Source of the DNA: Komagataeibacter sucrofermentans DSM 15973
GTDB lineage: Bacteria; Pseudomonadota; Alphaproteobacteria; Acetobacterales; Acetobacteraceae
Length of the DNA: 64,000 bases
Assembly (NCBI RefSeq): GCF_040581405.1
Contig: NZ_CP137157.1
Span: forward strand, 2,189,001-2,253,000
Reading direction: 5' to 3'
Position numbers and translations under genes: made by a program. The notes below the pieces were generated by a model. That model ran no database searches and was not told where the DNA came from. It saw only the letters and a list, made by a program, of their open reading frames with translations. Every line of letters starts with the position of its first letter. Positions within the stretch are counted from its first letter, which is position 1. Shown here piece by piece: positions 1 through 9,002 of the stretch.

Positions 1-1079
1 ATGTCAGCTTCAACGTGGTGGGCATTGCCGCGATCGTGCTGCTGCCACCCTTTACGGGTGATGTGGCCCATGCCGCAGCCTGGGGGGTGAGTGCCTCGGG
101 CGTGGTGCAGTTCGGCATCCTGCTCTATGCGGCGGCGCGGGCTGGCATGCGCCTGCGGCTGGTCATGCCGTGCCTGACCCCGCGCATCCGCACGCTGCTG
201 GCCCGCATGGGCGTGGGGCTGGTGGGCAGCGGCATTACCCAGATCAACTTTCTGGTCGATACCATCATCGCCACCCTGCTGCCCGCGGGCAGCGTATCGC
301 TCATGTATTTTGCCGACCGGGTGAACCAACTGCCGCTGGGCGTGCTTGGCGCGGCAGCGGGCACCACGCTGCTGCCCGTGCTCACCCGCCACCTCGCCGC
401 CGATGACGTGGCAGGGGCTCATGGCGTGCAGAACCGCGCCATTTCCTACGCCCTGATCCTGACCCTGCCCGCCGCTGCCGGCCTGCTGGTGCTGGCGGCC
501 CCGGTGATGATGGCGCTGTTCGGCCACGGGCACTTCACGGCGCATGACGCGGTGCTGGCCGCGCAGTCGCTGCGGGCCTATGCGCTGGGGCTGCCTGCGT
601 TCGTGCTGGTCAAGGTGCTCTCGCCCGGCTTCTTCGCGCGCGGTGATACGCGCACCCCGGTGCTGGTGGGCATGGGCACGCTGGCGCTCAACTTCATTCT
701 CAACATCAGCTTCATGCACTGGCTGGCCCATATCGGCCCGCCACTGGCCAGCAGCCTGGCCGCCATGGTCAATGCGGGCGTGCTGGCCGTGCTCCTGCTG
801 CGGCGCGGCGCACTGGTGCCCGACCCCGGCCTGCTGCGCCAGCTTGCGGGCATGGTGGGCTGCGCGGGGCTGATGGCGGGCGCGGTTGCCCTGCTGGGCT
901 ACACGCCACTGGGCCACGCCATGACGGCGGGCCCGGTCATGCGGATTGTGGATGTGGGCATGCTGATCGGGCTGGGCGTGGGGCTTTATCTTGCGGCCCT
1001 GCATGTGCTGGGCGTGACCGACCTGCGGTTGGCCCTTGGCGCTGTAAAGCGGCGGCTGGGGCGCAGGCGGCAGGCCTAA
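1..1079 (+). CDS. murJ: Lipid II flippase MurJ (MviN), C-terminal part
   Basis: MurJ moves the lipid-linked peptidoglycan precursor across the inner membrane. The frame is open from base 3 to the TAA at 1077-1079, giving about 358 residues. Family members are usually just over 500 residues, so roughly the first 150 lie before the window. The protein is a chain of hydrophobic helices. The segments PLGVLGAAAGTTLLP and FARGDTRTPV closely match conserved MurJ loops. The CDS ends in an Arg-rich cytoplasmic tail (KRRLGRRRQA). A dispersed repeat follows the stop and may end the transcript. The start codon is not in the window, so the first ATG inside it is not the real start. Confidence 0.93.
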   Translation, partial: VSFNVVGIAAIVLLPPFTGDVAHAAAWGVSASGVVQFGILLYAAARAGMRLRLVMPCLTPRIRTLLARMGVGLVGSGITQINFLVDTIIATLLPAGSVSLMYFADRVNQLPLGVLGAAAGTTLLPVLTRHLAADDVAGAHGVQNRAISYALILTLPAAAGLLVLAAPVMMALFGHGHFTAHDAVLAAQSLRAYALGLPAFVLVKVLSPGFFARGDTRTPVLVGMGTLALNFILNISFMHWLAHIGPPLASSLAAMVNAGVLAVLLLRRGALVPDPGLLRQLAGMVGCAGLMAGAVALLGYTPLGHAMTAGPVMRIVDVGMLIGLGVGLYLAALHVLGVTDLRLALGAVKRRLGRRRQA

Positions 1080-1104
1080 ACGCCTTCTGAAAAACACAGG
1101 ATAA

Positions 1105-1185
1105 ACGTTTTTGGGTGCCGCCCTTTTTCAAAAAGGCGGCGTTCCTTGAAGCTTTTGGAAAACAGCTTCACCAAAAACTTTTTTC
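1105..1185 (+). repeat. Dispersed intergenic repeat, copy A (full length)
   Basis: This is the best preserved copy of a repeat found six times in the window. It begins AAACGTTTTTGG and ends CCAAAAACTTTT; the reverse complement of the end matches the start at 11 of 12 bases, so it has terminal inverted repeats. Inside are two hairpins: GCCGCC/GGCGGC with a T-run/A-run stem at 1117-1140, and TGAAGC/GCTTCA at 1146-1170. It lies between murJ and mutS, where either hairpin could act as a terminator. Confidence 0.8.
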
Positions 1186-1261
1186 CGAGTGCGCCTGTCT
1201 GGGGAACCAGCCTTTCAAATCCATGCTGGCGAATCCCCTACCCCGCCGCTAGACACCAGAC

Positions 1262-3871
1262 ATGACATTTCCATCTCCCGAAGGCGCCACACCCGCCATG
1301 GCGCAGTGGTTTGCGCTCAAAGCCGAACACCCCGACGCCCTGCTGTTCTTCCGGATGGGAGATTTCTACGAACTCTTCTTCAACGATGCCGAAGCAGCGG
1401 CCTCCGCCCTTGATATTTCGCTCACCGCGCGCGGCACGCATGGGGGGCAGCCCATCGCCATGTGCGGGGTGCCGGTGCATGCGGCGCAGGCCTATCTGGC
1501 GCGGCTGATCCGCCGGGGCTTCCGTGTTTCGGTGGCCGAGCAGACCGAGCAGCCGCGCAAGGGGCGACCGGCCTCGAAGGGGCCGCTACGGCGCGAGGTC
1601 GTGCGCCTGATCACGCCCGGCACGCTGACGGAAGATGAACTGCTTGAAGCAGGCCGCCAGAACCTGCTGGCCTGCGTCATCTGCCCCACCGGGCGCGATG
1701 CGGGCGACCCCGGCCTTGCGTGGATCGATATTTCCACCGGCCTGTTCGAGACCGCAAGCGTGCCCGCGCGCGACCTGCACGACCTGCTTGGCCGCCTCGA
1801 CCCCGCCGAGATCCTGTGCGCGGATAACGTGGACCTTGGTGATTTCGCCCCCCGTCGCACCCCCATCGTGCCACCCCCGGGCGCTGACGCCGCCCGCGCC
1901 CGCATGGCCGAGGCCTTTGGCGTGGCCAGCCCCGATGCGTTCGGCACCTTCAGCGATGCGGAGGCGCAGGCCGCTGCCACGGCTCTGGATTACATCCGCC
2001 GCAGCCAGGCAGGCCAGTTGCCGCGCCTGTCGCACCCCCGCCCCAGCGACAGCCAGGACGTGCTTGGCCTTGACCCCGCCACCCGCTCAAGCCTCGACCT
2101 GCTGCGCACGCGTGATGGCACGACCGAGCACACCCTGTTTGCCGCCGTATCAAACACCGTTACCGCGGCCGGAAGCCGCATGCTGGCCGACTGGATCGCA
2201 GCGCCCTTGACCAACCCCGCGCGCATTGCCCGCAGGCAGGCCGGGTGGGTCTGGCTGCTTAACAGACCGGGCGTGCGCGACGACCTGCGCACCCACCTGC
2301 GCACCGCCCCCGACATGGCCCGCGCGCTGGGCCGCCTGTCGCTCGGGCGCGGGCAGCCGCGTGATGCCGGGGCCATCCGGCTGGCGCTGCGCGTTGCGCG
2401 TGAGATTGGCGGCGTGCTGAACCAGCAGGCGGAGCTGCCGCCACTTCTGGCGCAGGCCGTGGGCAATCTTGACCGCGCACACGAGCTACAGGCCCTGCTT
2501 GAGCGCGCGCTGAGCGAAAACCCGCCCGCGCGCATGGATGAAGGCGGCACGATCGCAACCGGCTATGACGAGGAACTCGACGCCCAGCGCGAACTGCGTG
2601 ATGGCAGCAGGCGCATCATCGCGGCGCTCCAGAAGGAATATGCGGAAGAATTCGGCATCTCCAACCTCAAGATCCGCCACCACGCCCAGCTTGGCTACGT
2701 GATCGAGGTGCCTGCCGCAGCAGCCCCCCGCCTGCGCGGGCGTGAAGACCTGATCATGCGGCAGGGCACGGCAAGTTCCAGCCGGTTTGCCACCGAGCGG
2801 CTGGCCAGCCTTGACCAGCAGATCGCGCAGGCAGCCGAAAATGCCGCCCTGCGCGAGCGCCACCTGTTTACGCAGGTCGTGGGCGACATCCTTGATGAAG
2901 CCGCCCTGCCGGACATGGCCGCGGCCCTTGCGGTGATCGATATCGTGCAGTCCTGCGCGGTGCTGGCGGGCGGTGGCGCATGGTGCTGCCCGGTGGTGGG
3001 CGATGATACATCCTTCATCATCCACGCAGGCCGCCACCCGGTGGTCGAGGCGGCACTCCCGCGCAACACCCGTTTCACCCCCAATGACTGCGACCTCGAG
3101 CCCGACCACCGCATCATGCTGCTCACGGGGCCGAACATGGCGGGCAAGTCCACCTTCCTGCGGCAGGCGGCGCTGGCGGTGATTCTGGCGCAGGCGGGGC
3201 TGCCGGTGGCGGCGGCCAGCATGCGCCTTGGCGTGGTTGACCGCCTGTTCTCGCGCGTGGGCGCTGCCGATGACCTGGCACGCGGGCGCTCGACCTTCAT
3301 GGTGGAAATGACCGAGACGGCGGCCATCCTCAACCAGGCCGGCCCGCGCTCTCTGGTGGTGGTGGACGAGATCGGGCGCGGCACCTCTACGCTAGACGGG
3401 CTGGCCATTGCCTGGGCGGTGCTGGAAACGCTGCACTCCACGCTGCGCTGCCGCGCCATATTCGCAACCCACTTCCATGAACTCGCCGAACTCGCCAACA
3501 CCATGCCCCGCCTCACCCCCCACACCATGAGCGTGCGGGAATGGAAGGGGCAGGTCATCTTCCAGCATGAAGTCGTGCCCGGCTCGGCGCGGCGCAGCTG
3601 GGGCGTGCATGTGGCCCGCCTTGCCGGCGTGCCCGAGCCGGTGGTGCGCCGCGCGGGCCGCCTTCTGGGCATGCTGGAGAAAGAACGCGGGCGGCAGGCC
3701 CCGCCGCTGCCCCTGTTCGAGCAGCAGGCCGAAGTGGTGGAAATCGAGCCCGCGCCACCCGCCGTGCCGCCCGCAGCGCTCGATATGCTCGAAACCCTCG
3801 ACCCCGATGCACTCAGCCCACGCACGGCGCTGGAAATGCTCTATAAACTCAAAAAACTGCTGAAACCCTGA
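1262..3871 (+). CDS. mutS: DNA mismatch repair ATPase MutS
   Basis: MutS recognises mismatches and small loops and starts methyl-independent repair with MutL, which is not in this window. The 869-residue length is normal. The N-terminal mismatch-binding loop GDFYELF supplies the conserved Phe and Glu that contact the mismatch. The C-terminal ABC ATPase shows Walker A GPNMAGKST at about residue 625, Walker B/signature DEIGRGTSTLDG, and the ATHFHEL motif. All key residues are present, so it should be active. ATG 1262 fits the family start but has no clear Shine-Dalgarno sequence. A Pro-rich stretch separates the ATPase from the last helices. It may be read separately from glnD, 85 bases downstream. 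Confidence 0.97.
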   Translation: MTFPSPEGATPAMAQWFALKAEHPDALLFFRMGDFYELFFNDAEAAASALDISLTARGTHGGQPIAMCGVPVHAAQAYLARLIRRGFRVSVAEQTEQPRKGRPASKGPLRREVVRLITPGTLTEDELLEAGRQNLLACVICPTGRDAGDPGLAWIDISTGLFETASVPARDLHDLLGRLDPAEILCADNVDLGDFAPRRTPIVPPPGADAARARMAEAFGVASPDAFGTFSDAEAQAAATALDYIRRSQAGQLPRLSHPRPSDSQDVLGLDPATRSSLDLLRTRDGTTEHTLFAAVSNTVTAAGSRMLADWIAAPLTNPARIARRQAGWVWLLNRPGVRDDLRTHLRTAPDMARALGRLSLGRGQPRDAGAIRLALRVAREIGGVLNQQAELPPLLAQAVGNLDRAHELQALLERALSENPPARMDEGGTIATGYDEELDAQRELRDGSRRIIAALQKEYAEEFGISNLKIRHHAQLGYVIEVPAAAAPRLRGREDLIMRQGTASSSRFATERLASLDQQIAQAAENAALRERHLFTQVVGDILDEAALPDMAAALAVIDIVQSCAVLAGGGAWCCPVVGDDTSFIIHAGRHPVVEAALPRNTRFTPNDCDLEPDHRIMLLTGPNMAGKSTFLRQAALAVILAQAGLPVAAASMRLGVVDRLFSRVGAADDLARGRSTFMVEMTETAAILNQAGPRSLVVVDEIGRGTSTLDGLAIAWAVLETLHSTLRCRAIFATHFHELAELANTMPRLTPHTMSVREWKGQVIFQHEVVPGSARRSWGVHVARLAGVPEPVVRRAGRLLGMLEKERGRQAPPLPLFEQQAEVVEIEPAPPAVPPAALDMLETLDPDALSPRTALEMLYKLKKLLKP

Positions 3872-3956
3872 TACGGCTCTGGACCTGACCCCACCAAGGG
3901 CGGCACACTCCCGGACTGGATCATTTCTGCCACTTACAGGACGCCATCCGCCCACG

Positions 3957-6851
3957 ATGTCGAACGCTGCCCCCCTTCCCGCCTCCTCCGTCGAGGCGAT
4001 GACCGACGCCCTCCATGCCGCCCTGTTCCCCACGGGGGAGCAGGACGGCACGCGCGCCCTGCCACCGCGTGAGGAGGCGATCAGGCTGTTCCGCCGCCAC
4101 CTGTCGCGCTACCAGGCGCATGTGCGCGAGGAATTCGAGCATCACCGCCTTGGCGGCGCTGAAGCAGGCAAGCTGCTCGCGGCCTATACCGATGGCATGA
4201 TCCGGGTGCTTGGCGCCTACGCCATGGCGCAGACCGGCATCGATTCGCAGCATGAGGCCCCGTTCGCCATCGCGGCCACCGGCGGCTACGGGCGCGGGCT
4301 GCTCGCCCCGTTCAGCGATATCGACCTTTTGTTCCTCACCCCCGATGCGCAGGGCGAGGACATGCGCGCCTGCGTGGAATACATCCTGTACTTCCTGTGG
4401 GACCTCGGGCTGAAGGTGGGGCATGCCACCCGCACCATCAACGAATGCATTGCCGAGGCGGAAGCCGACACCACGGTGCGCACCACCCTGCTTGATGCAC
4501 GGATCCTGACCGGCAGCGAATCGCTGTTCTCCATGTTCCAGGCCCGCTACATCGTGGCCTGCGTCAAATCCGGCGCCGACCGCTTCATTACCGACAAGCG
4601 CCGCGAACGCGCCGCCCGCCACCAGCGCTTTGGCGACAGCCCCTACCTTGTCGAGCCCAACGTGAAGGAAGGCCGTGGCGGCCTGCGTGACCTGCAGACG
4701 CTGTACTGGATGTGCCGCTACACCTTCGGCACGCGCCATGTGTCAGACCTGCTCGCCCCCGGCTTCAGCGAACTCGGCCTGCTTACCGAACCCGAGGCCA
4801 AGCGCGCGCGCCGCGCATGGGACTTCCTGTGGCGGGTGCGCTTTCATCTGCATTACGTGTCCGGCCGGGCGGAAGAGCGCCTGACATTTGACGTGCAGCC
4901 CGTGGTTGGCGGGCGCATGGGCTATACCCGCCACGGGCGGCAGGTGGGGGTGGAGCGCTTCATGCGCCACTACTTCCTGACCGTGCGCGAGGTCATGCGC
5001 CTGACCCTGGTGCTCGAGCCCGCCGTACTGCGCCAGGCGCTCGGCCCCGTGGCCAACGCGCCCGAGGCCGACAGCCAGATGCGCGATGCGGGCTTTACCG
5101 TCATTGATGGTCGCATCCTGCCCCAGCGCGGCACGTCGTTCGAGAATGAACCCATCCAGATGATGCGGCTGCTGGACTGGGCCAACAAGCGCAAGCTGCC
5201 GATCCACCCCATGGCCATGCACCAGCTCATCCGCTGGGAGCGCCAGGCCGCCAGCCTGCGTGGCGACCCCGAGACCGCGCGCATCTTCCTCGACCTGATG
5301 TGTGGCGCGCCGCCCGAGCGCCCGCAGCGCGCGCCACGCGCGGAAGAGGAAAAGCCCGATGCCATCCCCAGCTTTCACCTGATGGATGAGGGGCGGCGCA
5401 AGGGCAACGCCTACTGGCTGCATATCCTCAACGAGACCGGGCTGATGGGCCGCCTGCTGCCCGACTGGTCACGCGTGGTGGGGCAGATGCAGTTTGACAC
5501 CTACCATGTGTTCACGGTGGATGAGCACATCATCGACGCGCTGCGCATCCTTGGCCGGGTCGAGCATGGCCAGATGGCCGACGAGATCCCCATAGCCTAC
5601 GACCTGGCGCGCAACCTGCATTCACGCCGGGCGCTGTACGTGGCGGTAATGCTGCATGACATCGCCAAGGGGCGCGGGGGCGACCATTCGGAGATCGGCT
5701 CGCAGATCGCGCTGTATGTCTGCCCCGAACTGGGCATGGACAGCGAGGAGACGGAAACCGTGTCGTGGCTGGTGCTGCACCACCTGCTGCTCAGCCACAC
5801 CGCCTTCCAGCGTGATATCGACGACCCCAAGACCATCCTTGACCTTGCCGACATCATCCAGTCGCCCGAGCGGCTGCGGCTGCTGCTGCTGCTGACCATC
5901 GTGGACATGCGCGCGGTTGGCCCACGCGTGTGGAATGCCTGGAAGGCGACGCTGCTCAACGAACTTTACATGCGCGTGGCCGAAGTGCTCGAAGGCAGCC
6001 TCGCCACCACCGAGCGCGACGTGCGCGTGGAGCGCGCCAAGGCCGCCACCGCCGCGTGGCTGGTGGAAGACGGCATGAACGAGGCCGACGTGCAGCACTT
6101 CATGGGGCTGGGCTATGGCAGTTACTGGCTGTCCTTCGATCACGACACCCATGCCCGCCATGCCCTGCTGATTGGCGAATCCGAGCGACTCCACTCCCCC
6201 CTTACGGTCGAGACCCAGCCCCTGCCCGCGCGTGGCGTGACCGAGGTGACCATCTACGCCGCCGACCATCCGGGCCTGTTCTCGCGCATTGCGGGGGCAG
6301 TGGCCATTGCCGGGGCCTCGATCGTGGATGCGCGCATTCACACCATGACCAATGGCATGGCGCTCGACACGCTGTGGATTCAGGATGCGGGGGGCGCTGC
6401 TTTTGAAGAACCGCAGCAGCTCGCCCGCCTGTCGCTGCTGATCGAGCAGGCGCTGACCGGGCAGATCAACATCAACCGCGAGATTGCGCAGTGTGGCCGC
6501 AGGGTATCGGGGCGGCGCATGCGGGCAATTCATGTGCCGCCACGCGTGGTGATCGACAATCGCGCGTCAAACACCTGCACGGTGGTGGAGATCAACGGAC
6601 GTGACCGCCCCGGCCTGCTGCATGACGTGACCGCCGCGCTGAGCGAGCAGAAACTCCAGATCGCCTCCGCCCACATCACCACCTATGGCGTGCGGGCGGT
6701 GGACGTGTTTTACGTCAAGGACCTGTTCGGGCTGAAAATTACCGACAAGGGCCGCCTCGACCGCCTGCGCGCGGCCCTGCTGTCGGGCCTGCAGGAAGCC
6801 GAAGCCGCAGCCCAGCGCCGTTCATCCGAGTTCGAATCCATCACCGTCTGA
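3957..6851 (+). CDS. glnD: Bifunctional PII uridylyltransferase/uridylyl-removing enzyme GlnD
   Basis: GlnD senses glutamine and adds or removes UMP on PII proteins, so it sits at the top of nitrogen control. Its 964 residues show the full domain order. A nucleotidyltransferase (TGGYGRGLLAPFSDID near residue 110, with the metal-binding DxD) is followed by a long GlnD-specific helical domain. Next comes an HD hydrolase (LHDIAKGRGGDHSEIG near 565), then two ACT domains (ADHPGLFSRIAGAV near 765 and RDRPGLLHDVTAAL near 880). Both enzymatic centres look intact. The last 30 bases overlap the 3' end of the convergent TPR gene. GltBD, a target of the same nitrogen pathway, lies 22 kb away. Confidence 0.97.
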   Translation: MSNAAPLPASSVEAMTDALHAALFPTGEQDGTRALPPREEAIRLFRRHLSRYQAHVREEFEHHRLGGAEAGKLLAAYTDGMIRVLGAYAMAQTGIDSQHEAPFAIAATGGYGRGLLAPFSDIDLLFLTPDAQGEDMRACVEYILYFLWDLGLKVGHATRTINECIAEAEADTTVRTTLLDARILTGSESLFSMFQARYIVACVKSGADRFITDKRRERAARHQRFGDSPYLVEPNVKEGRGGLRDLQTLYWMCRYTFGTRHVSDLLAPGFSELGLLTEPEAKRARRAWDFLWRVRFHLHYVSGRAEERLTFDVQPVVGGRMGYTRHGRQVGVERFMRHYFLTVREVMRLTLVLEPAVLRQALGPVANAPEADSQMRDAGFTVIDGRILPQRGTSFENEPIQMMRLLDWANKRKLPIHPMAMHQLIRWERQAASLRGDPETARIFLDLMCGAPPERPQRAPRAEEEKPDAIPSFHLMDEGRRKGNAYWLHILNETGLMGRLLPDWSRVVGQMQFDTYHVFTVDEHIIDALRILGRVEHGQMADEIPIAYDLARNLHSRRALYVAVMLHDIAKGRGGDHSEIGSQIALYVCPELGMDSEETETVSWLVLHHLLLSHTAFQRDIDDPKTILDLADIIQSPERLRLLLLLTIVDMRAVGPRVWNAWKATLLNELYMRVAEVLEGSLATTERDVRVERAKAATAAWLVEDGMNEADVQHFMGLGYGSYWLSFDHDTHARHALLIGESERLHSPLTVETQPLPARGVTEVTIYAADHPGLFSRIAGAVAIAGASIVDARIHTMTNGMALDTLWIQDAGGAAFEEPQQLARLSLLIEQALTGQININREIAQCGRRVSGRRMRAIHVPPRVVIDNRASNTCTVVEINGRDRPGLLHDVTAALSEQKLQIASAHITTYGVRAVDVFYVKDLFGLKITDKGRLDRLRAALLSGLQEAEAAAQRRSSEFESITV

Positions 6852-8819
6852 CCGGTTGCGCTGCCTGACCCAGCCCCGCAGGGCTGGCGCAAGGGCCGCG
6901 ATCACGGCGTGCCATGCCAGGCCGGGTGGCTGCAGCGCGGGCTGGCGCAGCACGCGCAGGCCGCCATACCACCGGCTGGCCGGGGCAGGCCCCGGCGCAC
7001 CGGGCACAAAAACGGGTGGGCAGATGCTGCCCTCCGCCTGAGCGGTTTCATCCGCGTCAAATGCCGCTGACCACCGCCAGTCCCCCCCAAAACGGCTGAG
7101 CAGCCAGACCGGGCAGCCCATTGCGCCTGCCAGATGGGCAGCCAGCGTATCGACGCTGATGACCAGATCCAGCGTGGCGATCAGGCGGGATGTTTCAAGC
7201 AGATCCACATCCGCCGCCAGTTCATGCCGCATGAAAGCAGGGGCCTGCGCGGGGTCGCTGCCGGGGCGCAGCGCAATGAACGTCACCCCATCCACCTGCG
7301 CCAGCGGGGCCAGCGCCTCGGCCCTGATCGAACGCCGCGCATCAAAACGATAGGCGGCATTGCCAGCAAAACACAGCCCGACCCGCAACGGACCGGCATG
7401 GCTTTGCTGCCGCCACGCAGCCTGCCCCAGATAGGGCCGGAACGGCGCCACCGCATCCACGCCCAGCAGGGCGGGCAAGCTGTACAGGTCGCACTGGCAG
7501 GCTACGTTCCAACACGCATCTTTATCAGGGGTGATAACTTCAATGCGGTATGGGGTATTTTCTCCTGCTGCCTGCCCCAGCGTCGCCGCCAGGCGGCGCA
7601 GGGCGGGTGGCACCTCCAGCAGCACCGGCACGCGCGCGGCCGCCAGCAGCACATAGCGCAGGAAATGCACGGCATCGCCCAACCCCTGCCCCATCGTGAC
7701 CAGCAGCCTGCGCCCTGAAGGCAATGCCTGGCCCTGCCAGCGCGGCAGGCGCTGCGTGGCAGGGTGCGGCGGCATAAAACTGAGGCGGGAGTCCCACAAC
7801 GCCCAGCCCTGCGCCAGATCCCCTTCGGCCAGCCTTGCCACGCCCAGATTGAACCGCGCCCGCGCCAGCGTGGCCGGATCAGGCGCGGGGGCGCGGGCGA
7901 GCAGGGCTTCATAGGCCATGCGGGCCTGCGCGGGCTGGCCGGATTCAAACAGGGCCGTGGCGTGGTTGAGCGCGATGCGCGCATCTGCCGGCTGTGCGCG
8001 GCAGACCTTGGCCAGCACGGCCTGCGCCTCTGCCATGTCTCCAAGCGCCATCAGGGTCAGGCCGAGATTGTTTGCGGCTTCGGGCATAGGGTTATGGCGC
8101 AGCGCCGCGCGGAGCATGGTCGCAGCCGGGCGCAGACGGCCTGTAGCAAACAGGAGCGCGCCCAGCGTGGAGAGCGCCTGCCCGTCGCGCCCGTCATGGG
8201 CCAGCCGTTGGCGCAGCACGGTTTCAGCCTCGGCCCTGTGGCCGTGGGCGAGCAGCATGCCCACCAGCTCATGCACGACCACGCCATCATGAGGCGTATT
8301 GCTCGCCACATGGCGCATCTGTGCCAGCGCCGCCCCGCCCCGCCCGCGCCGCCACCAGAAACGGGCCTGCGCCACCCGCGCGGACACTCCGCCCAACGCC
8401 ACCGCTCGCGCATGGGCAGCCTCCGCCGCCGCGATATCACCCGTGCGCTCCATGATCTCGGCCAGCGCCAGCATGATCGCGCCATCATCGGGACTGTGCA
8501 GACAGGCCGCCCGGATTGCGGCCTGCGCGGCAGCCTGGTGCCCGCAGGCCAGCAGCGCGCGGGCCAGCACCTCATGATATTGCCCCAGATGGGGATGACC
8601 CGGGGGCGCCAGAGCCTGCGCGCGCCCGGCAAGGCTTATGGCGCGATCCGCCCGACCAAGCGCCAGTGCGATACAGGCAAGACCATGCAGGGCGTCAGGA
8701 TCATCGGGCCGGAAACCCAGCATGGTGGCAAAACAGGCGCGCGCACCCGTCATGTCGCCCGCCCGCAGCGCCACCTGCCCCCGTGCGAGCAGGCCAGCCT
8801 GCCCCCTAATCGCGTTCAT
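6822..8819 (-). CDS. TPR protein with C-terminal glycosyltransferase-9-like domain
   Basis: This is a 665-residue soluble protein. About residues 1-320 are tandem tetratricopeptide repeats of Ala/Leu-rich helix pairs, such as LALAEIMERTGDIAAAEAAH and LGLTLMALGDMAEAQAVLAK. The remainder resembles the acceptor half of heptosyltransferase-type (GT9) enzymes: MGQGLGDAVHFLRY binds near the domain start, and SVDTLAAHLAGAMGCPVWLL is the usual late motif for the donor-sugar pocket. Such TPR-GT fusions are common in alphaproteobacteria, usually without a known substrate. It may modify a surface sugar or protein. It is divergent from the M32 peptidase gene, and its 3' end overlaps glnD by 30 bases. The precise function cannot be assigned. 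Confidence 0.8.
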   Translation of the reverse strand: MNAIRGQAGLLARGQVALRAGDMTGARACFATMLGFRPDDPDALHGLACIALALGRADRAISLAGRAQALAPPGHPHLGQYHEVLARALLACGHQAAAQAAIRAACLHSPDDGAIMLALAEIMERTGDIAAAEAAHARAVALGGVSARVAQARFWWRRGRGGAALAQMRHVASNTPHDGVVVHELVGMLLAHGHRAEAETVLRQRLAHDGRDGQALSTLGALLFATGRLRPAATMLRAALRHNPMPEAANNLGLTLMALGDMAEAQAVLAKVCRAQPADARIALNHATALFESGQPAQARMAYEALLARAPAPDPATLARARFNLGVARLAEGDLAQGWALWDSRLSFMPPHPATQRLPRWQGQALPSGRRLLVTMGQGLGDAVHFLRYVLLAAARVPVLLEVPPALRRLAATLGQAAGENTPYRIEVITPDKDACWNVACQCDLYSLPALLGVDAVAPFRPYLGQAAWRQQSHAGPLRVGLCFAGNAAYRFDARRSIRAEALAPLAQVDGVTFIALRPGSDPAQAPAFMRHELAADVDLLETSRLIATLDLVISVDTLAAHLAGAMGCPVWLLSRFGGDWRWSAAFDADETAQAEGSICPPVFVPGAPGPAPASRWYGGLRVLRQPALQPPGLAWHAVIAALAPALRGWVRQRNRSDGDGFELG

Positions 8820-8912
8820 GTCGCGTGCTGTCCCTCAATGCATGACAGGACTGGCCTGCATACAGGGCGGGTGGTTAAGGAATGGTTTGCGCGCGAGGCG
8901 CAGGGGCCGGAC

Positions 8913-8960
8913 GGCGTTCTTTGAAGCTGTTTGAAAAAAGCTTCACCAAAAACTTTCTTA
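8913..8960 (+). repeat. Dispersed intergenic repeat, copy B (right half only)
   Basis: The copy starts with GGCGTTCTTTGAAGC and runs to the right terminal repeat CCAAAAACTTT. The first hairpin of the element is missing. It lies between two divergent genes, just upstream of the M32 carboxypeptidase, so it cannot be simply a terminator for either neighbour. Confidence 0.7.
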
Positions 8961-9002
8961 TGATTTACAGACAATGGGCATGATTTTTACGCAGGAGTGC
9001 GC

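Noticed and set aside
7764-8924. Open frame of 386 codons antisense to the TPR-glycosyltransferase gene
   Set aside because: Low-complexity Arg/Gln/His/Gly-rich translation, opposite to a gene with clear TPR periodicity.
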